From: Ottowia oryzae
Lineage (GTDB): Bacteria; Pseudomonadota; Gammaproteobacteria; Burkholderiales; Burkholderiaceae_C
Direction of reading: 5' to 3'
Assembly (NCBI RefSeq): GCF_003008535.1
Contig: NZ_CP027666.1
Coordinates: forward strand, 2,593,501-2,657,500
Length of the DNA: 64,000 nt
The notes under the pieces are model-generated. The model did no database searches. It was given only the letters and a program-made list of their open reading frames with translations, and was not told where the DNA came from. A program made the position numbers and the translations under genes. This document shows positions 33,598-41,330 of this stretch, piece by piece. The first letter of the stretch is position 1. Each line of letters starts with the position of its first letter.

Positions 33598-36435
33598 ATG
33601 CCGACAGACGCTGCACACACACCTGCACCGCACGCTGCGCCCGCGGAGGCGGGTGAGCAATACCGCCAGCACAAGTCGGCCCTGTTGGACACCATGCGCA
33701 ATGCCGCGCCTGGCGTGCGTGGCGTTCGGACATCCCTGGCCAAACTGGCGCGCCTGGCCGACGACGCCTTGCGCGCGCTGTGGGCCGAAGCGGCTCTGGA
33801 CGACGAAATGGCGCTGGCAGCCGTGGGCGGCTACGGGCGGGGCGAGCTTTTCCCCTATTCCGACGTCGACGTGCTGGTGCTGCTGCCCAGCAACATGGAC
33901 CCGGCCGCCGACGCCGCGCTGCGCGAGCGCATCGAGCGCTTCATCGGCAGCTGCTGGGATGCCGGGCTAGACATCGGCTCCAGTGTGCGCAACGCCGATG
34001 AGTGCGTGGCCATGGCCGAGCAAGACCTGACGGTGCAAACCGCGCTGCTCGAAGCGCGCCTGATCACCGGCAGCCGCAAGCTGTTCCGCGACTTTCAAAA
34101 GCGCTTCACCGCACAGCTGGACGCGCTGGATTTCTTCACCGCCAAGCGGCTGGAGATGCGCCAGCGCCACGCCAAATACGAAGACACGCCCTACGCGCTA
34201 GAGCCCAACATCAAGGAATCGCCCGGCGGCCTGCGCGATCTGCAGATCATCCTGTGGACGGCGCGCGCCGCAGGCATCGGCAGCCGCTGGGAAGACCTGG
34301 CCCGTGCCGGCCTGGCCACCCACCACGAAGTGCGCCAGCTGCGCCACAACGAATCGCTGCTGGCCATGATCCGCACGCGACTGCACCTGATCGCCAAACG
34401 GCGCGAAGACCGCCTGGTGTTCGATTTGCAGAACGCGGTGGCCGAATCCTTCGGCATGACGCACCGCGTGGGCGACAACGGGCGCATTTCACTGCGCGCC
34501 TCTGAAGTGTTGATGCGCCGCTATTACTGGGCGGCCAAGGCGGTGACCCAGCTCAACCAGATCCTGCTGCAGGGCATGGAAGAGTACCTGCGCACCCGCC
34601 ACGGCGAGCCCGCGCCCGAGTTGCGCCGCATCAACGACCGCTTCTACGACAAAAGCGGCCTGATCGAGGTGGCCAGCGACGACCTGTACGAGCGCGACCC
34701 GCACGCCATCCTCGAAACCTTCCTGCTGTTCGCCAAGACACCGGGGCTGAAAGGCCTGTCGGCGCGCACCCTGCGGGCGCTGTACAACGCGCGCACGCTG
34801 ATGAACCACGCGTTTCGCATCGACCCGGTCAACCGCAAGACCTTCCTGGCCATCCTGCAGCAGCCGCAGGGCATCACCCATGCCTTCCGGTTGATGAATC
34901 AGACCTCGGTGCTGGGGCGCTACCTGTGGGTGTTCCGGCGCATCGTGGGGCAAATGCAGCACGACCTGTTCCACGTCTACACGGTGGACCAGCACATCCT
35001 GATGGTGCTGCGCAACGTGCGGCGCTTCTTCATGGCCGAGCACGCGCACGAATACCCGTTCTGCTCGCAGCTGGCCGCCGGTTGGGACAAGCCCTGGCTG
35101 CTGTACGTGGCTGCGCTGTTCCACGACATCGCCAAGGGGCGCGGCGGCGACCATTCCGAGCTGGGCGCCGTTGAGGTGCGGCGCTTTTGCCAACAGCACG
35201 GCATTCACACCGCGGACGCGCAGCTGATCGAGTTTCTGGTGCGCGAGCACCTGCTGATGAGCCAGATCGCCCAGAAGGAAGACCTGAGCGACCCCGACGT
35301 GATCGCCGCCTTCGCCAAGCGTGTGGGCAACGTGCGCAACCTCACGGCGCTGTACCTGCTGACGGTGGCCGACGTGCGCGGCACCAGCCCCAAGGTGTGG
35401 AACGCCTGGAAGGGCAAGCTGCTGGAAGACCTGTACAAGCTCACCGTGCGTGCACTGGGCGGGCGCGCCCCTGACCCCGGCGCGCTCATCGAGGCGCGCA
35501 AGCGCGAGGCGCTGGTGCAGCTGGCACTGGCGTCTGAACGGCACGACAGCCACAAGCCGCTGTGGGACACGCTGGACGTCAGCTACTTCATGCGGCACGA
35601 CGCGGGCGACATCGCCTGGCACACGCGCCAGTTGGCGCGGCACGTGCGCGCGGCACCAGTTGCAGCAGCTGCCGGCAAGGCTGCGGCTTCTGCCCTGCCC
35701 AGCGCCTTGGGCGCAGATGCGGGTGCGAAGGCACCCGGCGCCGGCGCTGCCCAGCCGCCCGTTGCTACTCAATCCATAGCTGCCAGCACTGGTGCAGCGG
35801 GCGCTGGAGGCAATTTTTCTTCTGATAAGCAGGCCGCTGCCGATCTCAAGCCGATCACCATCGTGCGCGCCCGCCTTTCGCCCATCGGCGAAGGTTTGCA
35901 GGTGCTGGTGTACGCCAACGACCGGCCCGACCTGTTCGCCCGCATCTGCGGCTACTTCGACCGCGCGGGCTTCTCGATCCTGGACGCCAAGATCCACACC
36001 ACGCGCAACGGCTACGCACTGGACACGTTCCAGATCGTCAGCACGATGGAGGTAGATCACTACCGCGAATTCATCCACATGGTCGAAGCCGAAATGCCCA
36101 AGGCCATCGCCAGTACCGACGCGCTGGCGGCGCCCCGCCTGGGCCGCGTGTCGCGCCGGGTCAAAAGCTTTCCCGTCACCCCGCGCATCGACCTGCGGCC
36201 CGACGACAAGGCCCAGCACTGGCTGCTGACCGTGACCGCCAGCGACCGCGTCGGCCTGCTCTACAGCATCGCCCGCATCCTGGCCGCCCACCAGATCGAC
36301 GTGGAACTGGCCAAAGTCACCACCCTGGGTGAGCGCGTGGAAGACATGTTCCTGCTGCAAGGCGCGCAACTGCAGCACAACAAGACGCAGCTGGCCATCG
36401 AGCACGAGCTGCTGGAAGTGCTGGAAGCGGTTTGA
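33598..36435 (+). CDS. glnD: Bifunctional uridylyltransferase / uridylyl-removing enzyme GlnD
   Basis: Senses glutamine and controls nitrogen assimilation by uridylylating or deuridylylating PII proteins. It has 945 residues, against about 890 in E. coli. Domains: nucleotidyltransferase with GGYGRGELFPYSDVDVLVLL near residue 78, a helical linker, an HD hydrolase with LFHDIAKGRGGDHSELG near residue 507, and two C-terminal ACT domains starting near residues 762 (LQVLVYANDRPDLFARICGY) and 875 (WLLTVTASDRVGLLYSIARI). Between HD and ACT1, residues about 680-755 form an Ala/Gly-rich linker, part of which (about 726-738) is a translated copy of the dispersed palindromic repeat. All catalytic motifs are intact, so the enzyme should be active. 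Confidence 0.95.
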   Translation: MPTDAAHTPAPHAAPAEAGEQYRQHKSALLDTMRNAAPGVRGVRTSLAKLARLADDALRALWAEAALDDEMALAAVGGYGRGELFPYSDVDVLVLLPSNMDPAADAALRERIERFIGSCWDAGLDIGSSVRNADECVAMAEQDLTVQTALLEARLITGSRKLFRDFQKRFTAQLDALDFFTAKRLEMRQRHAKYEDTPYALEPNIKESPGGLRDLQIILWTARAAGIGSRWEDLARAGLATHHEVRQLRHNESLLAMIRTRLHLIAKRREDRLVFDLQNAVAESFGMTHRVGDNGRISLRASEVLMRRYYWAAKAVTQLNQILLQGMEEYLRTRHGEPAPELRRINDRFYDKSGLIEVASDDLYERDPHAILETFLLFAKTPGLKGLSARTLRALYNARTLMNHAFRIDPVNRKTFLAILQQPQGITHAFRLMNQTSVLGRYLWVFRRIVGQMQHDLFHVYTVDQHILMVLRNVRRFFMAEHAHEYPFCSQLAAGWDKPWLLYVAALFHDIAKGRGGDHSELGAVEVRRFCQQHGIHTADAQLIEFLVREHLLMSQIAQKEDLSDPDVIAAFAKRVGNVRNLTALYLLTVADVRGTSPKVWNAWKGKLLEDLYKLTVRALGGRAPDPGALIEARKREALVQLALASERHDSHKPLWDTLDVSYFMRHDAGDIAWHTRQLARHVRAAPVAAAAGKAAASALPSALGADAGAKAPGAGAAQPPVATQSIAASTGAAGAGGNFSSDKQAAADLKPITIVRARLSPIGEGLQVLVYANDRPDLFARICGYFDRAGFSILDAKIHTTRNGYALDTFQIVSTMEVDHYREFIHMVEAEMPKAIASTDALAAPRLGRVSRRVKSFPVTPRIDLRPDDKAQHWLLTVTASDRVGLLYSIARILAAHQIDVELAKVTTLGERVEDMFLLQGAQLQHNKTQLAIEHELLEVLEAV
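35774..35809 (-). repeat. Dispersed palindromic repeat inside glnD, copy 10
   Basis: Reads CCATAGCTGCCAGCACTGGT, then GCAGCGGGCGCTGG. It is translated as SIAASTGAAGAGG within the linker between the HD and first ACT domain. Confidence 0.85.
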
Positions 36436-36562
36436 TTCGGCGCTTTGGAGCGCCCAGCCGCGCCGGCCAGGCGCTGCCTTAGTCGGCAGGTTGATTCGGT
36501 ACCACCCGCGCGGATCGCTGCGCGCATGCACGCGTTGGCACCCAATATGCAGTGCACGTGGC

Positions 36563-37098
36563 ATGCACATCCATGCCCGCGCCATCAAGTACTTTGACAT
36601 GATCCGCCGCAGCGGGTCGATCCGTGAGGCCGCGCGGCGGCTTCACGTCGCGTCCTCGGCCGTCAATCGCCAGCTGCTGCAGCTGGAAGAAGAAATCGGT
36701 TCCCCGCTGTTCGAGCGCATGACGCAAGGCCTGCGGCTTACCCCCGCCGGAGAAGTGTTCTCAAGGCACGTCATCACTGTGTTGCAGGATGAGGTGCGGC
36801 TGCGCAGCGAGCTTGACATGCTGCGCGGCGTGCGGCGCGGCTCGGTCAGCGTCGCCGCGGTGGAAGGCGTCAACGCCGACCTGATGCCCACCCTGCTGAC
36901 ACACATGCATGAGCGCTACCCAGGCGTTCGGGTGCATCTGGTGACTTGCGGTTCTGCGCAGGTGGCCAAGGCAGTGACGCAAGGTGATGCGGACGTCGGC
37001 ATCGGCTTCGCGATCGAGCGGCACGAAGCCTTGCACCAGTGCATGCTGGGGCAGTTTGCGCTGGGCGCCGTCGTCCCGCCGGACCATCCCATTGGCAG
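36563..37098 (+). pseudogene. LysR-type transcriptional regulator, 5' part, interrupted by an insertion sequence
   Basis: N-terminal 178 codons of a LysR-type regulator. The winged helix-turn-helix is at residues 5-62 (FDMIRRSGSIREAARRLHVA, then SSAVNRQLLQLEEEIGSPLF), and the co-inducer domain starts near residue 90 (GSVSVAAVEGVNADLMPTLL). The frame ends in DHPIGR, where an IS256-family element has entered. Joining position 37098 to 39761 rebuilds HPIGRLARVDFVTCTAYPM without any change, so the gene was intact until the insertion. The truncated product keeps the DNA-binding domain and about a third of the sensor, and might still bind DNA. It is upstream of, and in the same direction as, the catabolic cluster it presumably controlled. 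Confidence 0.92.
37090..37098. repeat. Target-site duplication of the IS256-family element, left copy
   Basis: CATTGGCAG, repeated at 39752-39760. Nine bases fits the 8-9 bp duplications known for the IS256 family. Confidence 0.85.
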
Positions 37099-37166
37099 AG
37101 GGTGTGCAGAATTTTGTGTAAACGGACAATCCAACGCCGACGCAAGCCGGCCTGTCCGTAAGCACA

Positions 37167-37230
37167 ATGAGCACCAAGAAACACAACGTACCCGAAGAAC
37201 TGCTGTCTGGCCTGCTGGCCAACTACAAGA
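37167..37230 (+). pseudogene. N-terminal fragment of the IS256-family transposase
   Basis: ATG at 37167 encodes MSTKKHNVPEELLSGLLANYK, the native transposase N-terminus, before the IS3-family element begins at 37231. Removing that element and one 3-bp duplication continues the frame as NYKKPEDLIGENG. In the present sequence the frame would run 13 more codons into the inner element and stop at about 37263. Confidence 0.88.
37228..37230. repeat. Target-site duplication of the IS3-family element, left copy
   Basis: AGA, repeated at 38550-38552. A 3-bp duplication is normal for many IS3-family members. Confidence 0.75.
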
Positions 37231-37264
37231 TGAACCGCCCCGACTTTCGAGGAGGCCGCTTGGT

Positions 37265-38179
37265 TTAAGTTGACACCTCTGCCGAGGTGTCGCTGACGGC
37301 TAGTTGCCTCCAGTAGTTTGCCTCAGCTTCTGCCGGAGGGATGCCCCCAATCGGCGTGAGCAATCGGACATGGTTGAACCAGTGCACCCATTGCAAGGTG
37401 GCCAGTTCCACGGATTCCCTGGTCTTCCAAGGTCCCCGGCGGTGAATCAACTCGGCCTTGTACAGACCGTTGATGGTCTCGGCCAGCGCGTTGTCATAGC
37501 TGTCTCCCCTGCTGCCCACTGAGGGCTGTATGCCCGCCTGGTCCAACCGTTCGGTGTAGCGGATGCTGACGTATTGACTGCCCCTGTCGGAATGGTGCGT
37601 CAAGGCATGGGCTGCTGGCTGGCGGTCATACAGCGCCTGCTCCAGCGCATCCAGCACGAAGTCCGTTTGCATGCTGCGGCTGACTCGCCAGCCCACGATG
37701 CGCCGGGCATACACGTCCACAACAAAGGCCACATACAGCCAGCCCTGCCAGGTGGAGACATAGGTGAAGTCCGACACCCATAGCTCGTTGGGACGGCTGG
37801 CCTTGAAGTGCCGGTTGACGTGGTCCAGCGGGCACGGGGCCGAGGTATCCGGCGTGGTGGTGCGCACCGCCCTGCCACGGCGTGCCCCTTGCAAGCCCAT
37901 GGCACGCATCAGACGCTCGACCGTGCAGCGCGCCACCACGATGCCCTCGCGGTTCATCTGCAGCCAGACCTTGTCGGCCCCGTAGACCTGCCAGTTGGCG
38001 TGCCACACGCGCTGGATGTCGGCCTTCAAGCCCTCGTCACGCTGGGCGCGTTGACTGCGCAGTTGCGGGTTGCGTTGTCGGGCTGCGTGGCGCCAGTAAC
38101 ACGACGGGGCCATCTGCAGCACCCGGCAGATGGGCTCGACCCCGTAGTCATCACGGTGGCGGTCGATGTAGGCCTTCAC
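37265..38179 (-). CDS. IS3-family transposase OrfB (integrase core)
   Basis: DDE-type catalytic protein, 304 residues from GTG at 38179. An N-terminal HTH_21-like region (YGADKVWLQMNREGIVVARC) precedes the rve core. Acidic residues are visible in LWVSDFTYV, HHSDRGSQYVS and NALAETINGLYKAELIH, giving D, D and E in the expected order with the D(35)E spacing. The GTG overlaps the orfA stop by 4 bases, and its frame is open upstream, so an OrfAB fusion can form by -1 frameshifting. It appears intact, and this element may be mobile. Confidence 0.93.
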   Translation of the reverse strand: MKAYIDRHRDDYGVEPICRVLQMAPSCYWRHAARQRNPQLRSQRAQRDEGLKADIQRVWHANWQVYGADKVWLQMNREGIVVARCTVERLMRAMGLQGARRGRAVRTTTPDTSAPCPLDHVNRHFKASRPNELWVSDFTYVSTWQGWLYVAFVVDVYARRIVGWRVSRSMQTDFVLDALEQALYDRQPAAHALTHHSDRGSQYVSIRYTERLDQAGIQPSVGSRGDSYDNALAETINGLYKAELIHRRGPWKTRESVELATLQWVHWFNHVRLLTPIGGIPPAEAEANYWRQLAVSDTSAEVST

Positions 38180-38499
38180 GACTTCAATCGGCGGTCGAGC
38201 TCCGCCTGCGCGAAAAACGCGCTGGCCGTCTTCAGGATGTCGTTGGCCCGGCGCAATTCCTTGACCTCACGCTCCAGCTCCTTGATGCGCAGGGCGTCTG
38301 CAGTGGTGGTGCCGGGGCGCTGGCCGCTGTCGACATCGGCCTTCTTGACCCAGTCGTTCAAGGTCTGCGGCGCGCAGCCAATCTTGGGAGCAATCGATTC
38401 AATGGCTGCCCACAGCGACGGGTAGTCGGCTCGGTGCTCCTGCACCATGCGCACGGCGCGCTCGCGCACTTCCGGGGAGAACTTCGGTGACTTGTTCAT
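38176..38499 (-). CDS. IS3-family transposase OrfA
   Basis: HTH protein of 107 residues. The DNA-binding part (FSPEVRERAVRMVQEHRADY, then IGCAPQTLNDWVKKAD) is followed by a leucine-zipper-like coiled coil (RIKELEREVKELRRANDILK). A U-rich slippery stretch, GTTTTTCGC, occurs about 40 bases before its stop, where the orfB frame is already open; a -1 shift there would give the OrfAB transposase. The ATG has no competing start. Its opposite strand provides the new N-terminus of the interrupted IS256-family transposase. Confidence 0.92.
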   Translation of the reverse strand: MNKSPKFSPEVRERAVRMVQEHRADYPSLWAAIESIAPKIGCAPQTLNDWVKKADVDSGQRPGTTTADALRIKELEREVKELRRANDILKTASAFFAQAELDRRLKS

Positions 38500-39715
38500 G
38501 GCTCCATCTTCTCAAGTGTTGGAGCCTCCTCAAAATACGGGGCGGTTCAAGAAGCCTGAAGACCTCATCGGCGAGAACGGCCTGCTCAAGCAACTGACCA
38601 AGCTGCTGGTCGAGCGAGCTTTGGACGCTGAGCTGACTGAGCACCTGGGCCATGAACGCAACGAGGCGGTGGCCAACCCCGCTGGCAACACCCGCAACGG
38701 CAAGAGCAAGAAGACCCTCAAGGGCGAGTTCGGCGAATTGCCCATCGAAGTGCCACGCGACCGCCATGGCAGCTTCGAGCCTCAGCTCATCCCCAAGCAC
38801 CAGACCCGCTGGGCCGGCTTCGACGACAAAATCATCTCGCTGTACGCCCGTGGCATGACGGTGCGCGAGATACAGGCCCACCTCGAAGAGATGTACGGCA
38901 CCGAGGTCTCACCCAGCCTGATTTCCTCGGTGACAGATGCCGTGGCCGACGAGGTCAAGGCCTGGCAGGCCCGGCCGCTGGAGCCGATTTACCCCATCGT
39001 CTATCTGGACTGCATCCACGTGAAGGTGCGCGAGGGCGCGGTGCGGGTCAAGGCGGTGTACCTGGCCATCGGCATCAACATGAATGGCGAGAAGGAGGTG
39101 CTGGGCCTGTGGCTGGCGCAGACCGAGGGTGCCAAGTTCTGGCTGCAGGTGGTCACCGAGCTGCGCAACCGGGGTGTGCAGGACATCTTCATCGCCTGCG
39201 TTGACGGGCTCAAGGGCTTCCCCGATGCCATCGAGGCGGTGTTCCCCAAGGCTGTGGTGCAGCTGTGCATCGTGCACATGGTGCGCCACAGCCTGAACTA
39301 CGTCTCGTGGAAGCGCCGCAAGGAAGTGGCAGCCGACCTGCGCCGCATCTACACGGCCGCCACCGCCGAGGAGGCCGAACTGATGCTCGCAGAGTTCGAG
39401 GCCCGATGGGATGCCGAGTACCTGCCCATCGGCCAGTCCTGGCGCAGGAACTGGAGCCGGCTCATCCCGTTCTTTGATTACCCGCCGGAAATCCGCAAGG
39501 TCATCTACACCACCAATGCCATCGAGTCGGTCAACATGAGCTTGAGAAAGCTGACCAAGAACCGGGGCTTGTTCCCCAGCGACGAGGCGCTGACCAAGCT
39601 GTTCTACCTGGCGCTGCGCAACATCAGCCAGAAGTGGACCATGCCCATCCGCGATTGGAAGGCCGCGCTGACCCGCTTTACCATTCAGTTCGGAGACCGC
39701 ATCTCCGTCAATTGA
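38447..39715 (+). CDS. IS256-family transposase, N-terminus replaced by sequence from the IS3-family element
   Basis: Mutator-type DDE transposase. The frame of 422 codons starts at an ATG inside the inner IS3 element; its first 35 residues (MRTARSRTSGENFGDLFMAP and on) are encoded antisense to orfA and the IS3 end. The native part begins KKPEDLIGENGLLKQLTKLL. The catalytic core shows YLDCIHVKVREGAVRVKAVY (first D), FIACVDGLKGFPDAIEAVFP (second D) and the C-terminal YTTNAIESVN (E) signature, all intact. Only the 21 native N-terminal residues are separated. Whether the chimeric start is translated is unknown; an ATG at codon 18 of this frame is an alternative. Confidence 0.85.
   Translation: MRTARSRTSGENFGDLFMAPSSQVLEPPQNTGRFKKPEDLIGENGLLKQLTKLLVERALDAELTEHLGHERNEAVANPAGNTRNGKSKKTLKGEFGELPIEVPRDRHGSFEPQLIPKHQTRWAGFDDKIISLYARGMTVREIQAHLEEMYGTEVSPSLISSVTDAVADEVKAWQARPLEPIYPIVYLDCIHVKVREGAVRVKAVYLAIGINMNGEKEVLGLWLAQTEGAKFWLQVVTELRNRGVQDIFIACVDGLKGFPDAIEAVFPKAVVQLCIVHMVRHSLNYVSWKRRKEVAADLRRIYTAATAEEAELMLAEFEARWDAEYLPIGQSWRRNWSRLIPFFDYPPEIRKVIYTTNAIESVNMSLRKLTKNRGLFPSDEALTKLFYLALRNISQKWTMPIRDWKAALTRFTIQFGDRISVN
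38550..38552. repeat. Target-site duplication of the IS3-family element, right copy
   Basis: AGA, matching 37228-37230; together they mark the insertion point inside the IS256-family transposase gene. Confidence 0.75.
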
Positions 39716-39751
39716 AGTCCGAACCGTTTACACAAAAATTCGGACACGCCC

Positions 39752-39760
39752 CATTGGCAG
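39752..39760. repeat. Target-site duplication of the IS256-family element, right copy
   Basis: CATTGGCAG, identical to 37090-37098. Confidence 0.85.
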
Positions 39761-40178
39761 GCTGGCGCGGGTCGATTTCGTGACCTGCACCGCCTATCCC
39801 ATGGTGCTGCCCACGCCCGACTTGTCGATGCATGGGCTGCTTCAGCCTGTGATTGCTCACCATAAGCGCCCGCTCAATGTGGTGATGGAAACATCGTCCA
39901 TCGAATTGGCCAAGCAATTGGTCGAGCGCGGCATGGGCCTGTTCTTTCAGAGCCGCCTGGGCCTGGAGCGCGAGCTGGCCGAGCGCCGCCTGGTCCACGT
40001 CCCGCTGGACACCCCGCAGCCGGTCTACTCCGAGCTGGGTGTTTATGTCCGGTCTGGGCGCAGCCTGCCCCCTGCGCTGGACGCGTTTATCCAGATCGCG
40101 AGCGAACTTATCGCTCACCGTGAGGCGCAAGAGCAGCACCTCAAAGCGCCAAAAAGGGTTGGATTACCCAAGCCGTGA
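39752..40178 (+). pseudogene. LysR-type transcriptional regulator, 3' part
   Basis: C-terminal 139 codons of the split LysR regulator, after the second copy of the 9-bp target duplication (39752-39760). It carries the rest of the co-inducer-binding domain (VMETSSIELAKQLVERGMGL, then FFQSRLGLERELAERRLVHV), typical of the LysR substrate domain, and ends PKRVGLPKP. There is no start codon that would restore a DNA-binding domain, so this fragment alone cannot regulate. The intact protein would have had about 317 residues, within the LysR range. Confidence 0.92.
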
Positions 40179-40277
40179 GCGGGCTTTCGCCCCACATCGG
40201 TGCAAAGCGCACCACGCCGAACCGGGAATTCGGGGCGCCCGTATGCCGTGCTGATTTCGGCATCGCCCCTGGTCAAA

Positions 40278-40306
40278 AAGCATGCTATCGCGAGCACAGC
40301 ATGCTT
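40278..40306. promoter_or_regulatory. Candidate LysR-type operator (T-N11-A box) of the catabolic cluster
   Basis: Perfect 9-bp inverted repeat AAGCATGCT / AGCATGCTT separated by 11 bases, so it has the exact T-N11-A form of LysR boxes. It ends 41 bases before the first gene of the cluster. The core GCATGC also occurs twice just upstream of and at the start of the lysR gene (36524-36529, 36561-36566), compatible with autoregulation, although a 6-base palindrome is weak evidence there. Confidence 0.6.
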
Positions 40307-40347
40307 CCTAAACTGCGCTGCATCGTTCTGATTCAACCACCCACGGC

Positions 40348-41319
40348 ATGCGCATCGAACCCTCCCAAGCTGCGCTGCAGCTTCCGCTGATCGACATATC
40401 GGGGCTGCGCAGCGCCGACACCGCAGCGCGCCACGCGGTCGCGAAACAGCTGCGCCAGGCCTGTGAGCAGCGAGGCTTCTTCTACATCTCGGGCCACGGC
40501 GTGGACGAGGCGCTGATCGCCGCCGTGTTCGAGCAAAGCCGCATCTTCTTCGCGCAGGACATGGCCGAGAAGCGTCGCATCGACAAGCGCCATTCCACCT
40601 GCAACCGCGGCTACGAGCCCTTGCGCGCACAAACACTCGAAACCGGTGCGCCGCCAGACCTGAAGGAAAGCTTCTATATCGGCCGTGAAGTTGCGCTGGA
40701 TGACCCGCGTGTGCAGGCCGGGCGCTTCAACACGGGGCCCAACCAATGGCCACAAGGCTTGCCGGGCTTTCGCAACGTGATGCAGCGCTACTTTGATGCG
40801 GCGTACGCGCTGGGTCAGACGCTGATTCGCGGGCTGGCTCTGTCACTGGCGTTGGATGAGGCGTACTTCGACGGTTACCTGCAGGACGCGGCAGCCACGC
40901 TGCGCCTGCTGCACTACCCGCCCCAACCGGGCCAGCCCCTGCCGGGGGAAAAAGGTTGCGGCGAGCACACCGACTTTGGCGGCATCACCTTGCTGCTGCA
41001 AGACGCCATGGGGGGCTTGCAGGTTCGCGACGTGCGTACGCAGACCTGGATCGACGCGCCACCGGTGGCTGGCACCTACGTGGTGAACATCGGCGATCTG
41101 TTTGCGCGCTGGACCAACAACCGCTATGTCTCAACGCTGCACCGGGTAATCAACGTCTCGGGGCGGGAGCGCTACTCCGTTCCGTTCTTCTTCACCGGCA
41201 ACCCACTGCACCGCGTCGAATGCATTCCGACATGCCTGCGTGACGGAGAAGCGCCGCTTTATCCGGTGGTGACCGTCGAAGAGCATCAAGTGGAATGCTA
41301 TCGGCGGACGTACGGGTGA
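40348..41319 (+). CDS. 2-oxoglutarate/Fe(II)-dependent oxygenase (isopenicillin N synthase-like family)
   Basis: Non-heme iron oxygenase of 323 residues. The N-terminal DIOX_N region (LPLIDISGLRSADTAARHAV, then QRGFFYISGHGVDEALI) and the C-terminal double-stranded beta-helix are complete. Iron ligands are readable as H-x-D in CGEHTDFGGITLLL and the distal histidine in TLHRVINVSGRERYS; the arginine and serine of the R-x-S 2-oxoglutarate clamp follow in RERYSVPFF. This family includes fungal thymine 7-hydroxylase as well as plant and bacterial hydroxylases. It is the first gene downstream of the disrupted regulator and the LysR box, and the hydrolase gene follows 11 bases later. Confidence 0.92.
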   Translation: MRIEPSQAALQLPLIDISGLRSADTAARHAVAKQLRQACEQRGFFYISGHGVDEALIAAVFEQSRIFFAQDMAEKRRIDKRHSTCNRGYEPLRAQTLETGAPPDLKESFYIGREVALDDPRVQAGRFNTGPNQWPQGLPGFRNVMQRYFDAAYALGQTLIRGLALSLALDEAYFDGYLQDAAATLRLLHYPPQPGQPLPGEKGCGEHTDFGGITLLLQDAMGGLQVRDVRTQTWIDAPPVAGTYVVNIGDLFARWTNNRYVSTLHRVINVSGRERYSVPFFFTGNPLHRVECIPTCLRDGEAPLYPVVTVEEHQVECYRRTYG

Positions 41320-41330
41320 GAAGCGCTGCC

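Larger units (their letters stand above)
37231..38549 (-). mobile_element. IS3-family insertion sequence (inner element)
   Basis: A 1319-bp element bounded by 26-bp imperfect inverted repeats: the left end begins TGAACCGCCCCGACTTTCGA and the right end, read inward, TGAACCGCCCCGTATTTTGA, both then GGAGGC. It carries orfA and orfB on the minus strand. It has inserted after codon 21 of the IS256-family transposase gene, so it arrived later than that element or moved with it as a composite. Confidence 0.93.
37099..39751 (+). mobile_element. IS256-family insertion sequence, itself interrupted by an IS3-family element
   Basis: Outer element of a nested insertion. Its terminal inverted repeats share GAATTTT(T)GTGTAAACGG: the left end at 37099 reads AGGGTGTGCAG, and the right end read inward starts GGGCGTGTCCG. 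Removing the inner element (37231-38549) and its 3-bp duplication leaves about 1331 bp, normal for the family. A transposase start at 37167 and the main transposase frame 38447-39715 belong to it. It is flanked by a 9-bp direct repeat inside the lysR gene. Confidence 0.9.

Noticed and set aside
34489..36600. Minus-strand open frame of 703 codons
   Set aside because: Shadow of glnD with low-information composition.
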